From Candidatus Solibacter usitatus (GTDB taxonomy: Bacteria; Acidobacteriota; Terriglobia; Bryobacterales; Bryobacteraceae): 43,374 bases of DNA. The position numbers and the translations under genes are program-made. Positions 26,714 to 35,172 of this stretch are shown here, piece after piece. The notes beneath the pieces are model-generated. The model had not been told where the DNA came from. It worked only from the letters and a program-made list of their open reading frames with translations, and searched no databases. The DNA is taken from assembly GCA_016213245.1 (NCBI GenBank), contig JACRBC010000063.1, positions 1 to 43,374 of the forward strand. Reading direction: 5' to 3'. Position 1 is the first letter of the stretch; every line of letters starts with the position of its first letter.

Positions 26714-28642
26714 ATGCCTCAGAGATCACACTTCAAAGTCATGCTTGCCCTCGGCAGTCTGATCCTTGTCGCCGCCGCGCTTTCGGCCGACAAGTCGTCC
26801 CCCTATCAGTTCACCGACAAGGCCTTCTACGCCGACCAGGCTCAGCTCAACTTTGTCCGCCCCGGTCTCGTGGTCAAGATCACCAAGGCCGAGATCGCTG
26901 CCGACGGCACTGTGACCGGGTGGGTGACCGTCACCGACCCCAAGGGTGCGGGGCTGGATCGCGAAGGCATCACCTCTCCCGGCGTCATCACCCTCAGTTG
27001 GCTGATCGGCTACATCCCGGCCGATGGGACCCAGTACACCTCCTACATCACGCGCGTCCGGACAGGCGCGGCCGGCACCTTCACCCAGGCCACCGGCGAG
27101 AACACCGGCAAATGGGAAAAACTGGCCGAGGGCTCCTATAAGTACACCTTCCTCAATAAGGTCCCCGCCGGCCATGACAAGAACGCCACCCACACGGTGG
27201 GCATCTACGGCAACCGCAACCTCGACGAGTTCGAGTACGGCCGGCAGTACGCCGACAATACCTTGACCTTCGTGCCGTCGGGCGCCGCGGTGACCAAGGT
27301 TCGCGACGTCATCCGCACCGCTTCCTGCAACAAGTGCCACGACAGCCTGGGCCTGCATGGCGGGTCGCGCAAGAGCGTGGACGTTTGCATCATCTGCCAC
27401 CAGCCGCAGACCACCGATTCGGCCACCGGCAACACCGTGGACTTGAAGGTCATGATCCACAAGATCCACTTCGGCCGGAATCTGCCCAGCGTCAAGGTGG
27501 GCACGCCGTACAAAGTGGCCAGCCTGGACTTCTCCACGGTCGTCTTCCCCTCTCCCATCATGGCCTGCAAGGCCTGCCATGAGCCGCGGAGCGCCGCCGG
27601 CGCCACCCAGTCCGACAACTGGAATCTGAAGCCGACGCGCGCCGCCTGCGGCGCCTGCCACGACGACGTGAACTTCGCCACCGGCCTGAATCACGTCAAC
27701 CTGCCGCAGCCGAGCGACAACCTTTGCGCCACCTGCCACATCCCGCAGGGCGAAGTGGACTACGACGCCTCCATCAAGGGCGCGCACACCGTGCCGATCG
27801 AGTCCTCCCTGCTCAAGGGCATCGTGTTCACCATTGACGGCGTCACCGGCGCCGCCCCCGGCAAGAGCCCCACCGTCGCCTTCACCGTAAAAGATAAGTC
27901 CGGCAATCCCGTGGACGTTGCCACCATGAACAACATGCGTGTCTACATGGGCGGGCCGACAGGGGATATCTCCGGTTACGTCCGTGAAGACGCGCTGAAG
28001 GCCGTGGGCCCCGGCGACGGACGCCACTATTGGACCTTCGCCGCGACGATTCCCGCCACGGCCAAGGGCTCCTGGCAGTTCGGACTTGAAGGCTATCGCA
28101 CCACCATCGTTCTCGAAGGTACGACCAAGCAGCGGACCATCCGCGACTACGGCATCAACAAAATGATGTACGTCTCGGTGGACGGCACTCCGGTGGCCCC
28201 GCGCCGCACCGTCGTGGCCAGCGCCAACTGCAACAAGTGCCACTACCAGCTCGCCTTCCACGGCGGCGGCCGTAACACGGCCGAGCACTGCACCTTCTGC
28301 CACAACCCCAACCTGGTGGCCAACGGCGAGAGCTTCCATCTGCCGTCCATGATCCATCGCTTCCACGAGGAAGCCCGCTATCCGGGCATCCTCAGGGATT
28401 GCAACCAGTGCCACGTGGGCAACTCCCAGCAGCCGGTCTCCAATCCGAACCTGCTCCCCACCAACGACCCCAAGGCGCCCTACACGCCGGTGCCGCCCAT
28501 CACCAACGCCTGCCTCTCCTGCCACAACACGCCAGACGTGTGGTCGCACGCCAAGGCCAACACCACCAGCCTCGGCGAGAGCTGCACGGTGTGCCACGGA
28601 GCCAACGCCGAGTTCTCCGTCGGCAGAGTCCACGCTCAGTAA
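26714..28642 (+). CDS. Decahaem c-type cytochrome, OmcA/MtrC-like
   Basis: 642 residues with exactly ten CXXCH haem sites: C205, 225, 285, 312, 338, then 506, 526, 563, 600, 624. The layout is signal peptide, beta domain (about 25-200), pentahaem, beta domain (about 345-500), pentahaem. This matches the four-domain plan of MtrC/OmcA, which pass electrons to minerals or other outside acceptors. The two pentahaem modules begin alike (CNKCHDSLGLHGG and CNKCHYQLAFHGG). The leader VMLALGSLILVAAALSADKS has no lipobox cysteine, so unlike MtrC it is probably soluble periplasmic or secreted. No MtrAB-like porin lies in the window. ATG 26714 follows GGAAGGGA; ATG 26684 is an alternative. Confidence 0.93.
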   Translation: MPQRSHFKVMLALGSLILVAAALSADKSSPYQFTDKAFYADQAQLNFVRPGLVVKITKAEIAADGTVTGWVTVTDPKGAGLDREGITSPGVITLSWLIGYIPADGTQYTSYITRVRTGAAGTFTQATGENTGKWEKLAEGSYKYTFLNKVPAGHDKNATHTVGIYGNRNLDEFEYGRQYADNTLTFVPSGAAVTKVRDVIRTASCNKCHDSLGLHGGSRKSVDVCIICHQPQTTDSATGNTVDLKVMIHKIHFGRNLPSVKVGTPYKVASLDFSTVVFPSPIMACKACHEPRSAAGATQSDNWNLKPTRAACGACHDDVNFATGLNHVNLPQPSDNLCATCHIPQGEVDYDASIKGAHTVPIESSLLKGIVFTIDGVTGAAPGKSPTVAFTVKDKSGNPVDVATMNNMRVYMGGPTGDISGYVREDALKAVGPGDGRHYWTFAATIPATAKGSWQFGLEGYRTTIVLEGTTKQRTIRDYGINKMMYVSVDGTPVAPRRTVVASANCNKCHYQLAFHGGGRNTAEHCTFCHNPNLVANGESFHLPSMIHRFHEEARYPGILRDCNQCHVGNSQQPVSNPNLLPTNDPKAPYTPVPPITNACLSCHNTPDVWSHAKANTTSLGESCTVCHGANAEFSVGRVHAQ

Positions 28643-28670
28643 GCCGGTTCCCGCGCTTACCGTCGAAGAG

Positions 28671-28702
28671 GCCCGTCCCATCCCGGGGCGGGCTTCTTTC
28701 TT
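28671..28702 (+). terminator. Rho-independent terminator after decahaem cytochrome
   Basis: A 9-bp stem GCCCGTCCC/GGGGCGGGC (one G-T pair), loop ATCCC and tail TTCTTTCTT. Confidence 0.82.
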
Positions 28703-28738
28703 GCCCTCCAGCGCACAAACATTTTCCACATATTTTGT

Positions 28739-28888
28739 TTGCAACGGCCGCATTCCGGAAGTACACTGAGGATGCAGGAAGGGTTCGGCCCTTCTTCCTT
28801 CTACTCTCCTAGATCGGGGCCCACTCCGCCTCATCTCTTCTAGCCGCCGGCCGCTGCAAGCCATAGCAGGAGCCGGCGGTCTTGTTTT
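28739..28888 (+). ncRNA. Candidate small RNA with own promoter and terminator
   Basis: The intergenic region after the cytochrome terminator has a possible promoter, TTGCAA (28739-28744) and TACACT (28762-28767), 17 bp apart. About 115 nt later is a terminator-like hairpin, CCGCCGGC/GCCGGCGG (28844-28851 and 28872-28879), with the tail TCTTGTTTT. The predicted transcript would begin near 28774. It has a 5' hairpin (GAAGGG/CCCTTC, 28778-28794), then an unpaired pyrimidine-rich stretch with TCTCCT (about 28805-28810) that could pair with ribosome-binding sites. No coding frame is convincing. It matches no RNA family I recognise. Confidence 0.35.
28844..28888 (+). terminator. Terminator hairpin of candidate small RNA
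   Basis: An 8-bp GC stem plus a 4-bp inner stem with a T-rich tail on the plus strand only. It therefore does not fit the minus-strand gene ending at 28903. Confidence 0.55.
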
Positions 28889-28902
28889 CAAGCCGCGGCT
28901 TT

Positions 28903-29874
28903 TCACTCCGCGCCCGGGCCGCCGCGCAAGGTCTCGACGTGGGTGACGGCGGCCGATCCCAGGCCCGCCAGGTCGTATCCGCCCTCCAGCAGGCTCACCA
29001 CGCGCCCGCCGGCCCAACTCTCAGCGATCTCCATGACGATTCCAGTCAGTTCAGCGAAATCACCGTCGCGCAGGACGAACCGCCCCAGCGGATCGCCCCG
29101 CCGCGAGTCGAATCCCGCCGAAAGCACGACCAGTCCCGGCCGGTAGGCCCCCATGGCCGGCAGCAGGCGCTTGCGGAACGCGCCCACCACCTCGGCGCGG
29201 CCCGCTCCGGCGGGAAACGGGCAGTTCATCGTGGTCCCCTTGCCCGCGCCCGCGCCGGTCTCCCCGGCAGCGCCCGTGCCCGGATACCACGGCGACTGGT
29301 GCGTGCTGAAGAAGAAGACGCCGCCGTTTTCGTAGAAGATGTCCTGCGTCCCGTTGCCGTGGTGCACGTCCCAATCGGCGATCAGGATCCGGTCCACCCC
29401 ATACACTTTGCGGGCATACCGCGCGGCGATGGCCGCATTGTTGAAGATGCAGAAGCCCATGCCCCGGCTCGCCGTGGCGTGATGGCCGGGCGGGCGCACG
29501 GCGGCGAACACGCGCCGCACGCGGCCCTCCATCACAGCGTCCACCGCGGCGAGCGCCGCCCCCGCGGCCAGGGCCGCCACCTCCCCCGAATGCTGGCACA
29601 GCATCGTATCGCCTGTGCTCAGCACCGGCGCCCGCCGCGCGATGTCGTGCCGTACCATCGCCAGGTAGGCGCGAGTGTGGCAGAGCTGGAGGTCCTCCTC
29701 GCCGGCCGTACGCGCCTGAATCCTGACCAGCCGGTTCAGCAGCCCGGCCCGCTCCAACGCCCGCGTCAAGGCCCGGTACCGCTCCGGCGACTCGGCATGG
29801 CGGGACCCCGGGTCGTGCCGTACAAACGCCTCGTCAAAGACCAAACCGGCCGGCGCCGGTTCCCGGCGGGACAT
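28903..29874 (-). CDS. Histone deacetylase-like amidohydrolase (AcuC/HdaH family)
   Basis: 323 residues. A zinc enzyme that removes acyl groups from amines, such as acetylated polyamines or protein lysines. The motifs are complete: VRPPGHHA (charge-relay histidine pair), GFCIFNNAAIAA, DWDVHHGNGTQDIF (zinc aspartate and histidine), GFDSRRGDPLG (second zinc aspartate) and LLEGGYDL. It lacks a signal peptide, so it is cytoplasmic. ATG 29874 is preferred because CACAAT lies seven nt upstream; ATG 29883 overlaps that hexamer. It is divergent from the permease pair. The substrate in bacteria of this family is often unknown. Confidence 0.92.
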   Translation of the reverse strand: MSRREPAPAGLVFDEAFVRHDPGSRHAESPERYRALTRALERAGLLNRLVRIQARTAGEEDLQLCHTRAYLAMVRHDIARRAPVLSTGDTMLCQHSGEVAALAAGAALAAVDAVMEGRVRRVFAAVRPPGHHATASRGMGFCIFNNAAIAARYARKVYGVDRILIADWDVHHGNGTQDIFYENGGVFFFSTHQSPWYPGTGAAGETGAGAGKGTTMNCPFPAGAGRAEVVGAFRKRLLPAMGAYRPGLVVLSAGFDSRRGDPLGRFVLRDGDFAELTGIVMEIAESWAGGRVVSLLEGGYDLAGLGSAAVTHVETLRGGPGAE

Positions 29875-29975
29875 GGATCTCATTGTGGCAAAGGCGGCCT
29901 TCCCGGCGCCGTGAAGTGACAGATGTAAACAGACGCTCATCCTGATTCCGGCGGAACACCACCCCCCCGTCAATC

Positions 29976-29992
29976 GTCTGATCTATTCAGAC
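29976..29992. promoter_or_regulatory. 17-bp palindrome upstream of permease pair
   Basis: GTCTGATCTATTCAGAC, a perfect inverted repeat (6-bp arms, 5-bp centre), 23 nt before the permease ATG at 30015. It could be an operator. Confidence 0.35.
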
Positions 29993-30014
29993 CCCTCAAA
30001 CGGGCAGAACAGCC

Positions 30015-31373
30015 ATGAGCGCAGTACTTGAGCCGGAAGTCGTTGCAGCCCTCGGGCGCCGGAGCGCTCCGCTGCTGGTCCCCCGGCGCCGCCGGCGCAC
30101 CATGCACGCCGGCGAGTTTCTGCTCGACCTGAGCCGGCAGACGCTGGCCAACCTGCGCCGCAACAAGCTCCGCAGCTTTCTGACCTTGTTCGGAATCGCC
30201 TGGGGCATCGCCTCTCTGGTTCTGATGTCTGCCCTTTCCGACGGCTTCCGTCAGGGCCAGCGCAAGAACATGGCGCAAATCGGCGACAACATCGTCTTTG
30301 TCTACGGCGGGGTGACAGAGGAGCAGGCCGGCGGGCAGCGGGCCGGCCGCCGCATCTTCCTCTACGAACGCGACCTGGACGTCATCCGCGCCAACTGCCC
30401 AGCCGTGGAGGTGGTCTCCGCCGAGCACAAGACCTACCAGGCGCCCGCGCGCAGCGCCACCAACGCCGGCCGCTTCCTCACCCTGGGCGTCAATCCCGAC
30501 TACCTCAAGCTCCGCAACCTGCCCGTCGAGCGCGGCCGCGCCGTCAGCACCGCCGACGTGACGGACGCCCGCCGCGTGGCCGTGCTCGGCGCCAGCGTCA
30601 GGAAGCAGCTCTTCGAAAAGAAGCCCGTGCCCCTCGGCGAGCGCATCTTCATCAACAACTACCCCTACGAAGTAATCGGCGTGATGAGCGAGAAGGACCA
30701 GAACAGCTCCTACGACGGCTGGGACAACGACAAAATCCTGATTCCCACCTCCGCGCTGCTGCGCGACCTGCCCGCCAGCCGCAAAGTCTACGCCGAGGGG
30801 CGCATCGACGGCTTCCTCTACCGCCCGGTGAGCGTCTCCCAGTGGGAAGAGGCGCAGGCCCAGGTGCGCGGCTCGCTCGGCCGCATCCGCAACTTCGCCC
30901 CGCAGGACAAGGGCGCGCTGCGGGTGTTCGACTCCATCGAGAGCGCCCAGATGTTCGACTCCATCTTCAACGCCGGCGAGATCTTCCTGGCCGTGGTCTC
31001 GCTGGTCACCCTCTCTTTGGGCGGAGTGGGCGTCATGAACACCATGATGATGGCCGTCTCCGAACGCACCAACGAGATCGGCCTCAAGAAAGCGTTGGGC
31101 GCCACCAGCGGCCGCATCCTGATGGACTTCTTCCTGGAGGGGGTCTTCCTGGCCCTGCTCAGCGGCGCCGCCGGGCTGCTGCTCACCTGGGCGCTTTCCA
31201 GCGCCGTGAACGCCCTGCCGTTGCCGGCGATGTTCTCCGGCCTGCCCATCCACTGGACCATGCTCGCCTTCGCTACCGCCGCGCTCGGGCTGGTGGCAGT
31301 GGGCTCTGCCCTGCCGCCGGCGCGCCATGCCGCCGCCATGACGCCCGTCGAGGCGCTGCGGCACGAGAGGTGA
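30015..31373 (+). CDS. ABC transporter permease, FtsX/MacB type (1)
   Basis: 452 residues. The first membrane helix is near residues 54-74 (FLTLFGIAWGIASLVLM). A large periplasmic MacB_PCD domain follows (about 80-310). Three C-terminal helices form the FtsX domain, which contains LSLGGVGVMNTMMMAVSERT and NEIGLKKALGA. Such proteins work with a cytoplasmic ATPase to extrude or handle envelope substrates by mechanotransmission. No ATPase gene is next to it. An N-terminal basic cytosolic stretch (about 1-45) is unusual; ATG 30102 is an alternative start. It is translationally linked to the next permease. Confidence 0.88.
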   Translation: MSAVLEPEVVAALGRRSAPLLVPRRRRRTMHAGEFLLDLSRQTLANLRRNKLRSFLTLFGIAWGIASLVLMSALSDGFRQGQRKNMAQIGDNIVFVYGGVTEEQAGGQRAGRRIFLYERDLDVIRANCPAVEVVSAEHKTYQAPARSATNAGRFLTLGVNPDYLKLRNLPVERGRAVSTADVTDARRVAVLGASVRKQLFEKKPVPLGERIFINNYPYEVIGVMSEKDQNSSYDGWDNDKILIPTSALLRDLPASRKVYAEGRIDGFLYRPVSVSQWEEAQAQVRGSLGRIRNFAPQDKGALRVFDSIESAQMFDSIFNAGEIFLAVVSLVTLSLGGVGVMNTMMMAVSERTNEIGLKKALGATSGRILMDFFLEGVFLALLSGAAGLLLTWALSSAVNALPLPAMFSGLPIHWTMLAFATAALGLVAVGSALPPARHAAAMTPVEALRHER

Positions 31374-31378
31374 CACTT

Positions 31379-32638
31379 GTGGGCTGGCGCTTCATCTTTT
31401 CCGAAAGCCTCGCCGCGCTCCGCTTCCACCGCCAGCGCAGTCTCTTCACCACCCTGAGCCTCGCCTGGGGCGTGGCCTGCTTCGTGATCCTCATCAGTTA
31501 CGGCAACGGCTTTGAAGCGGCGCTGGTGAAGGCCTTCACCGCCGTCGGGCAGGACCTCGTGCTCACCATCGGCGGCCAGACCAGCCAGCAGGCCGGCGGC
31601 CTCCGCACCGGGCGCAAGATCCAACTGGACTTGGCCGACGCCACAACCGTCAAGGAGTCCGTCCCCCTCGTGGAGCATCTCTCCCCGGAGATCATGCGCC
31701 ACGGCGCCAAGGCCCAGCACGCCGGGCGCGAGAAGGAGGTCTCCATCCGTGCCGTGTGGCCGGAGTACGACATCATCCGAAACATCAAGATCGTGGACGG
31801 CCGCTGGATCAACGAGGACGACCGCCTGCGCCAGCATCGCGTCGTCGTGCTCGGTTCGGCGGTGGCCCAGGAGGTCTTCGGCGGCGCCCCGGCCGTCGAC
31901 GAGGACATCATCCTCAACGGCATCCACTTCACCGTCATCGGCGTGATGGACAACAAGCTGCAACTCGCCAACTACAACCGCAGAGACAACCAGTGCGTCT
32001 TCATCCCTTACGACAGCTTCAATGTCTTCGGCGATACCAAGTACCCGTGGTTCCTCGTGTGGAAGCCGGCCACGCCGGATTCCCGCGAGCGCGCCATCAC
32101 GATGGTGCGCGCCAAGCTGGCCGAGCTCCACCGCTTCTCGCCCACCGATGAGAAAGCCGTGGAGATCCTCGCTTTCTCCAAGTTCATGAACATCATCACC
32201 GGCATGAGCCTGGCGGTGAAATTGCTGCTGGGCTTTGTCGGCGCGCTCACGCTGGCCATCGGCGGCGTCGGGCTGGCCAACATCATGCTCGCCTCGGTCA
32301 TCGACCGCACGCGCGAAATCGGCATGATCAAGGCGCTTGGCGGCATGCGCCGCATGATCCTCCGGCAGTTCCTGATGGAGGCCTGCCTCATCGTCGCCGC
32401 CGGCGGCGCCGCCGGCATCCTGATGGGCGTCGCCGCTACGCAAATCATCGGCTCCATGCCGTTCCTCGGCCCGGCGTTCAAAGACACCACCGGCGCCGGC
32501 GACATCTACCTGACCGTGAGCCCGCTCTCCATCGTGGTCTCCACCGGCGTGCTGCTTGTGGTCGGCCTCATCGCCGGCCTGGTTCCGGCCATGAAGGCCT
32601 CGCGGCTCGATCCCATCGAAGCGCTGCGCTACGAGTAG
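31379..32638 (+). CDS. ABC transporter permease, FtsX/MacB type (2)
   Basis: 419 residues with the same plan as its neighbour: helix 1 near LFTTLSLAWGVACFVILISY, a MacB_PCD periplasmic domain, then the FtsX domain with LTLAIGGVGLANIMLASVID and REIGMIKALGGMRRMI, ending ASRLDPIEALRYE. The start GTG 31379 lies eight nt after GAGAGG, which overlaps the end of the first permease; GTG 31370 overlaps its stop codon. The pair probably forms a heterodimer. The partner ATPase must lie elsewhere. Its stop is only two bp from the convergent lyase stop. Confidence 0.88.
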   Translation: MGWRFIFSESLAALRFHRQRSLFTTLSLAWGVACFVILISYGNGFEAALVKAFTAVGQDLVLTIGGQTSQQAGGLRTGRKIQLDLADATTVKESVPLVEHLSPEIMRHGAKAQHAGREKEVSIRAVWPEYDIIRNIKIVDGRWINEDDRLRQHRVVVLGSAVAQEVFGGAPAVDEDIILNGIHFTVIGVMDNKLQLANYNRRDNQCVFIPYDSFNVFGDTKYPWFLVWKPATPDSRERAITMVRAKLAELHRFSPTDEKAVEILAFSKFMNIITGMSLAVKLLLGFVGALTLAIGGVGLANIMLASVIDRTREIGMIKALGGMRRMILRQFLMEACLIVAAGGAAGILMGVAATQIIGSMPFLGPAFKDTTGAGDIYLTVSPLSIVVSTGVLLVVGLIAGLVPAMKASRLDPIEALRYE

Positions 32639-32640
32639 CC

Positions 32641-33837
32641 CTACTTCGGCTTCTTGACCTTCTTCACTTCGACGGCGTAGGTGTGCGTCTCGCCGTGCAT
32701 GTTGGAGCGGAAGACAATCCACTTCATGTCCGGCGTGAAGGTGACGTTCGGCTCCAGCCGGTAATCGTGCTTGGCCAGGTTCACCAGCCGCTCGCCCGCC
32801 AACCGGCCCTTCTCCGGCCGGAACAGGTAGATCCACTGCCCGTTGCCCGGCGCCGCCACGCTGCGCGGCCCGCCGCCGTCGCCGGCGAAACGCTTGCCGC
32901 CGGGCGAGACGTTGAAGTGCACCGACCACTCCTCCCGCTTCACGCCGTACTTCACCAGCTTGCCCGTCTTCTGCTCGTACCCGGCCAGCCAGAACACCTT
33001 CGATCGCGGAGTCTGCAGGTCGTACCAGATCGTCTTCCCATCCGCGCCGAAGAACTCGTGCCCGGCGATCTCCATCTCCATCTTGCGCGTATGGATCTTC
33101 TTCAGATCCGTCCCGTCCGTGCGGATCGTCCAGATGCGGTCCACCTTGTGCCACGGCCCCTCGTGACAAAACATGATCAGGCCCGGGTCGGTGGGCGAAA
33201 ACTGCACGTGGTTCAGCCAGTCCGTGCTCGGGTGAAACGTCTTCACCTCGCCGCTCCGGATGTTCACCGTGTACAGCTTCATCGGCCGCCGCGCCAGCCA
33301 GCGCGCCTCCAGGCTCTGCTCCTGCTGGTTGGGGATCAGCAAGCCATCGGCCGGCGGCTTGGCCGCATCGGCCGCCGGCGGCCTTTGCACGCCGCCCACC
33401 ACGTAGCTCCCGGCCAGCAGCGTCTCGTCGGCGTTCACCGCCAGCCCCGAACCGCCGCGAATCTCCGCCGGCAGTTTCACAATCTCCCGCGTCGCCTTCG
33501 TGTCGATGTGCGTCGCAAAGACGGCCCCGTCCCGGCTGTAAAACACCTGGCGCGTCTTCCGCCCCACCACCACCTGGCCGGCGCGCCCCTCCATCAGCGG
33601 AGTTTCCGTGCGGTTCTTGAGATCGATCACCGCCAACCCCTTGCGCGACGTCACCACCAGCTTGTCGCCCGCCGCCGTGTAGCCGTTCTGGTGGAAGTAG
33701 AGGCTCGCCGAGCCGGCCTCCCGGCTCAGCCGCACGACGCGGTGGCCGGTATCGGGATCCACCCACTCCAGCGGAATGTCAGCGGCGCTCGCCAGGAAAG
33801 CCGCGCACGCAAGGAAGAAGACAGCCAGCCGGTGCAT
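32641..33837 (-). CDS. Exported oligogalacturonate lyase
   Basis: 398 residues. Resembles the seven-bladed beta-propeller of oligogalacturonate lyase (Pectate_lyase22). That enzyme splits unsaturated and saturated digalacturonates from pectin by beta-elimination, using manganese. Conserved stretches are WLNHVQFSPTDPGLIMFCHE, GPWHKVDRIWTIRTDG, AGHEFFGADGKTIWYD, WSVHFNVSPGG and FRSNMHGETHTYAV, with the expected metal and catalytic histidines. Enterobacterial Ogl is cytoplasmic; this one has a signal peptide (about 1-18, FLASAADIP), so it acts outside the inner membrane. ATG 33837 is supported by TAAGAT six nt before it. It is divergent from an MFS transporter. Confidence 0.88.
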   Translation of the reverse strand: MHRLAVFFLACAAFLASAADIPLEWVDPDTGHRVVRLSREAGSASLYFHQNGYTAAGDKLVVTSRKGLAVIDLKNRTETPLMEGRAGQVVVGRKTRQVFYSRDGAVFATHIDTKATREIVKLPAEIRGGSGLAVNADETLLAGSYVVGGVQRPPAADAAKPPADGLLIPNQQEQSLEARWLARRPMKLYTVNIRSGEVKTFHPSTDWLNHVQFSPTDPGLIMFCHEGPWHKVDRIWTIRTDGTDLKKIHTRKMEMEIAGHEFFGADGKTIWYDLQTPRSKVFWLAGYEQKTGKLVKYGVKREEWSVHFNVSPGGKRFAGDGGGPRSVAAPGNGQWIYLFRPEKGRLAGERLVNLAKHDYRLEPNVTFTPDMKWIVFRSNMHGETHTYAVEVKKVKKPK

Positions 33838-33843
33838 GCGAAC

Positions 33844-33849
33844 ATCTTA
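33844..33849 (-). promoter_or_regulatory. -10 element of lyase gene (leaderless)
   Basis: On the minus strand TAAGAT lies six nt before the ATG at 33837. The oppositely oriented TATCCT (33871-33876) serves the MFS gene, giving a short divergent promoter region of 49 bp. Confidence 0.42.
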
Positions 33850-33886
33850 TGCCCTGCGCCAGCGCTCTGTTATCCTGTCGCCTACC

Positions 33887-35107
33887 GTGCGTTTCTTCGA
33901 CGGCATCTTCTCCGCCCCCCGCTGGCTCGCCCTGTGGGCCGCCCAGCTCGGCTTCATGCTCGACGCCATGGACGTCCTGCTCTACGTCTTCGCCCTCACC
34001 ACGCTCAAGCGTGAGTTCGGCTGGACCAACGCCCAGGCCGGCCTGGTCAGCTCCGTCACGCTCATCTCCTCGGCTTTCGGCGGCATCGCCGCCGGCATCG
34101 TCTCGGACCGCATCGGCCGCCGCAAGACGCTCATCTACACCATCCTGCTCTACTCCTTCGCCTCGGCCGGCACAGCCACCGCCGGCGGCATCGGCGGGCT
34201 GATCTTCTGGCGCGCCCTGGTCGGGCTCGGCCTGGGCGGCGAATGGTCGGCCGGCGCCACCCTGGTCGCCGAGTCCTGGCCCGCAGCCCATCGCGCCAAG
34301 GCCGTCAGCTTCATGCAGTCCGGTTGGGCGCTCGGCTACATGGCCGCCGCCGGCCTCTCCGCGCTGATCCTGCCCACGCTCGGCTGGCGGGCGCTCTTCC
34401 TCGCCGGCGTGCTGCCGGCGCTGGTTACCCTCTTCATCCGGCGCAAGGTGACCGAGCCTGAGGTTTGGACGAACTCCCGCGAACGCGCCCCGTTCACCGG
34501 CATCTTCAAGCCGCCCTACGCGCGCCGGACGTTCCTGGCCACGGTCCTCGCCACCAGCGTCCTGTTCGCCTATTGGGGCCTCTTCACCTGGCTGCCCGGC
34601 TTCCTCTCCTCGCCCGCCTCGCAGGGCGGCGCGGGGATGGACATCGTCAGGACCAGCGGCTTCGTCTTCGCCGTGCAGATCGGCGCTTTCTTCGGTTATC
34701 TTTGCTTCGGTGTGCTGGCGGACCGCCTCGGCCGCCGCCCCGCCTTCGCCCTCTACGTCGCCGCCGCCGCGCTGCTCACCCCGCTCTACGGCCTGGCCCC
34801 GGGCTTCTCGCCCGTCGCGCTCTTCCTGCTCGGCCCCTGCGTCGGCTTCTTCGGCACGGGCTTCTTTTCGCTCTTCGGAGCCATGCTGGCCGAGTTGTAT
34901 CCCACCGCCATCCGCGGCGCCGGCCAGGGCTTCGTCTACAACTTCGGCCGCGGCCTCAGCGCCCTGGCCCCCTTCGCCGTCGGTTCCCTGGCGGATACCT
35001 ATGGCCTCGGCGCCGCCCTGGGCCTCAATTCGGCCTTCTTCCTGGCCGCCGCCGCCCTCGTCTTCCTCCTGCCCGAGACCCGCAACACCGAACTCGAATC
35101 CCTCTGA
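33887..35107 (+). CDS. MFS transporter (sugar/organic acid-proton symporter type)
   Basis: 406 residues with 12 predicted membrane helices. The first helix has LGFMLDAMDVLLYVFAL, the D-x-x-D pattern seen in the sialate/aromatic acid symporter groups. The loop 2-3 motif is GIVSDRIGRRKTL, and a second copy is GVLADRLGRRPAF. RALVGLGLGGEWSAG is the helix 4 motif of sugar/acid porters. The likely job is uptake of a pectin-derived acid, given the divergent oligogalacturonate lyase. GTG 33887 is chosen because the longer frame overlaps the lyase start; TATCCT lies 10 nt upstream. Its last 22 codons are duplicated at 38404-38469. Confidence 0.88.
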   Translation: MRFFDGIFSAPRWLALWAAQLGFMLDAMDVLLYVFALTTLKREFGWTNAQAGLVSSVTLISSAFGGIAAGIVSDRIGRRKTLIYTILLYSFASAGTATAGGIGGLIFWRALVGLGLGGEWSAGATLVAESWPAAHRAKAVSFMQSGWALGYMAAAGLSALILPTLGWRALFLAGVLPALVTLFIRRKVTEPEVWTNSRERAPFTGIFKPPYARRTFLATVLATSVLFAYWGLFTWLPGFLSSPASQGGAGMDIVRTSGFVFAVQIGAFFGYLCFGVLADRLGRRPAFALYVAAAALLTPLYGLAPGFSPVALFLLGPCVGFFGTGFFSLFGAMLAELYPTAIRGAGQGFVYNFGRGLSALAPFAVGSLADTYGLGAALGLNSAFFLAAAALVFLLPETRNTELESL

Positions 35108-35126
35108 TGCGGCCACCCGGGCCGCG
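35046..35126. repeat. 81-bp direct repeat, copy 1 (MFS 3' end)
   Basis: Covers the last codons and stop of the MFS transporter plus 19 nt beyond. It matches 38404-38484 at an offset of 3,358 bp with two mismatches (79/81, counted by eye). Confidence 0.92.
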
Positions 35127-35160
35127 ATCCGATGACCGCGACATTTGGTAGGAAATTCCA

Positions 35161-35166
35161 GATAAT
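35161..35166 (+). promoter_or_regulatory. -10 element of carboxypeptidase-regulatory gene A (leaderless)
   Basis: GATAAT followed by six nt and then ATG 35173. Confidence 0.5.
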
Positions 35167-35172
35167 TAACTC

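Noticed and set aside
26726..29017. 763-codon minus-strand frame opposite the decahaem cytochrome
   Set aside because: Shadow that runs through two terminators and the candidate small RNA.
30842..31378. N-terminal extension of the second permease
   Set aside because: It would lie out of frame inside the first permease and has no domain content; GTG 31379 has a good ribosome-binding site.
30818..33766. 982-codon minus-strand frame opposite the permeases and in another frame of the lyase
   Set aside because: No domain pattern; conflicts with three well-supported genes.
33776..33886. 37-codon N-terminal extension of the MFS gene
   Set aside because: It overlaps the divergent lyase start and signal peptide; GTG 33887 begins just before the first transmembrane helix.
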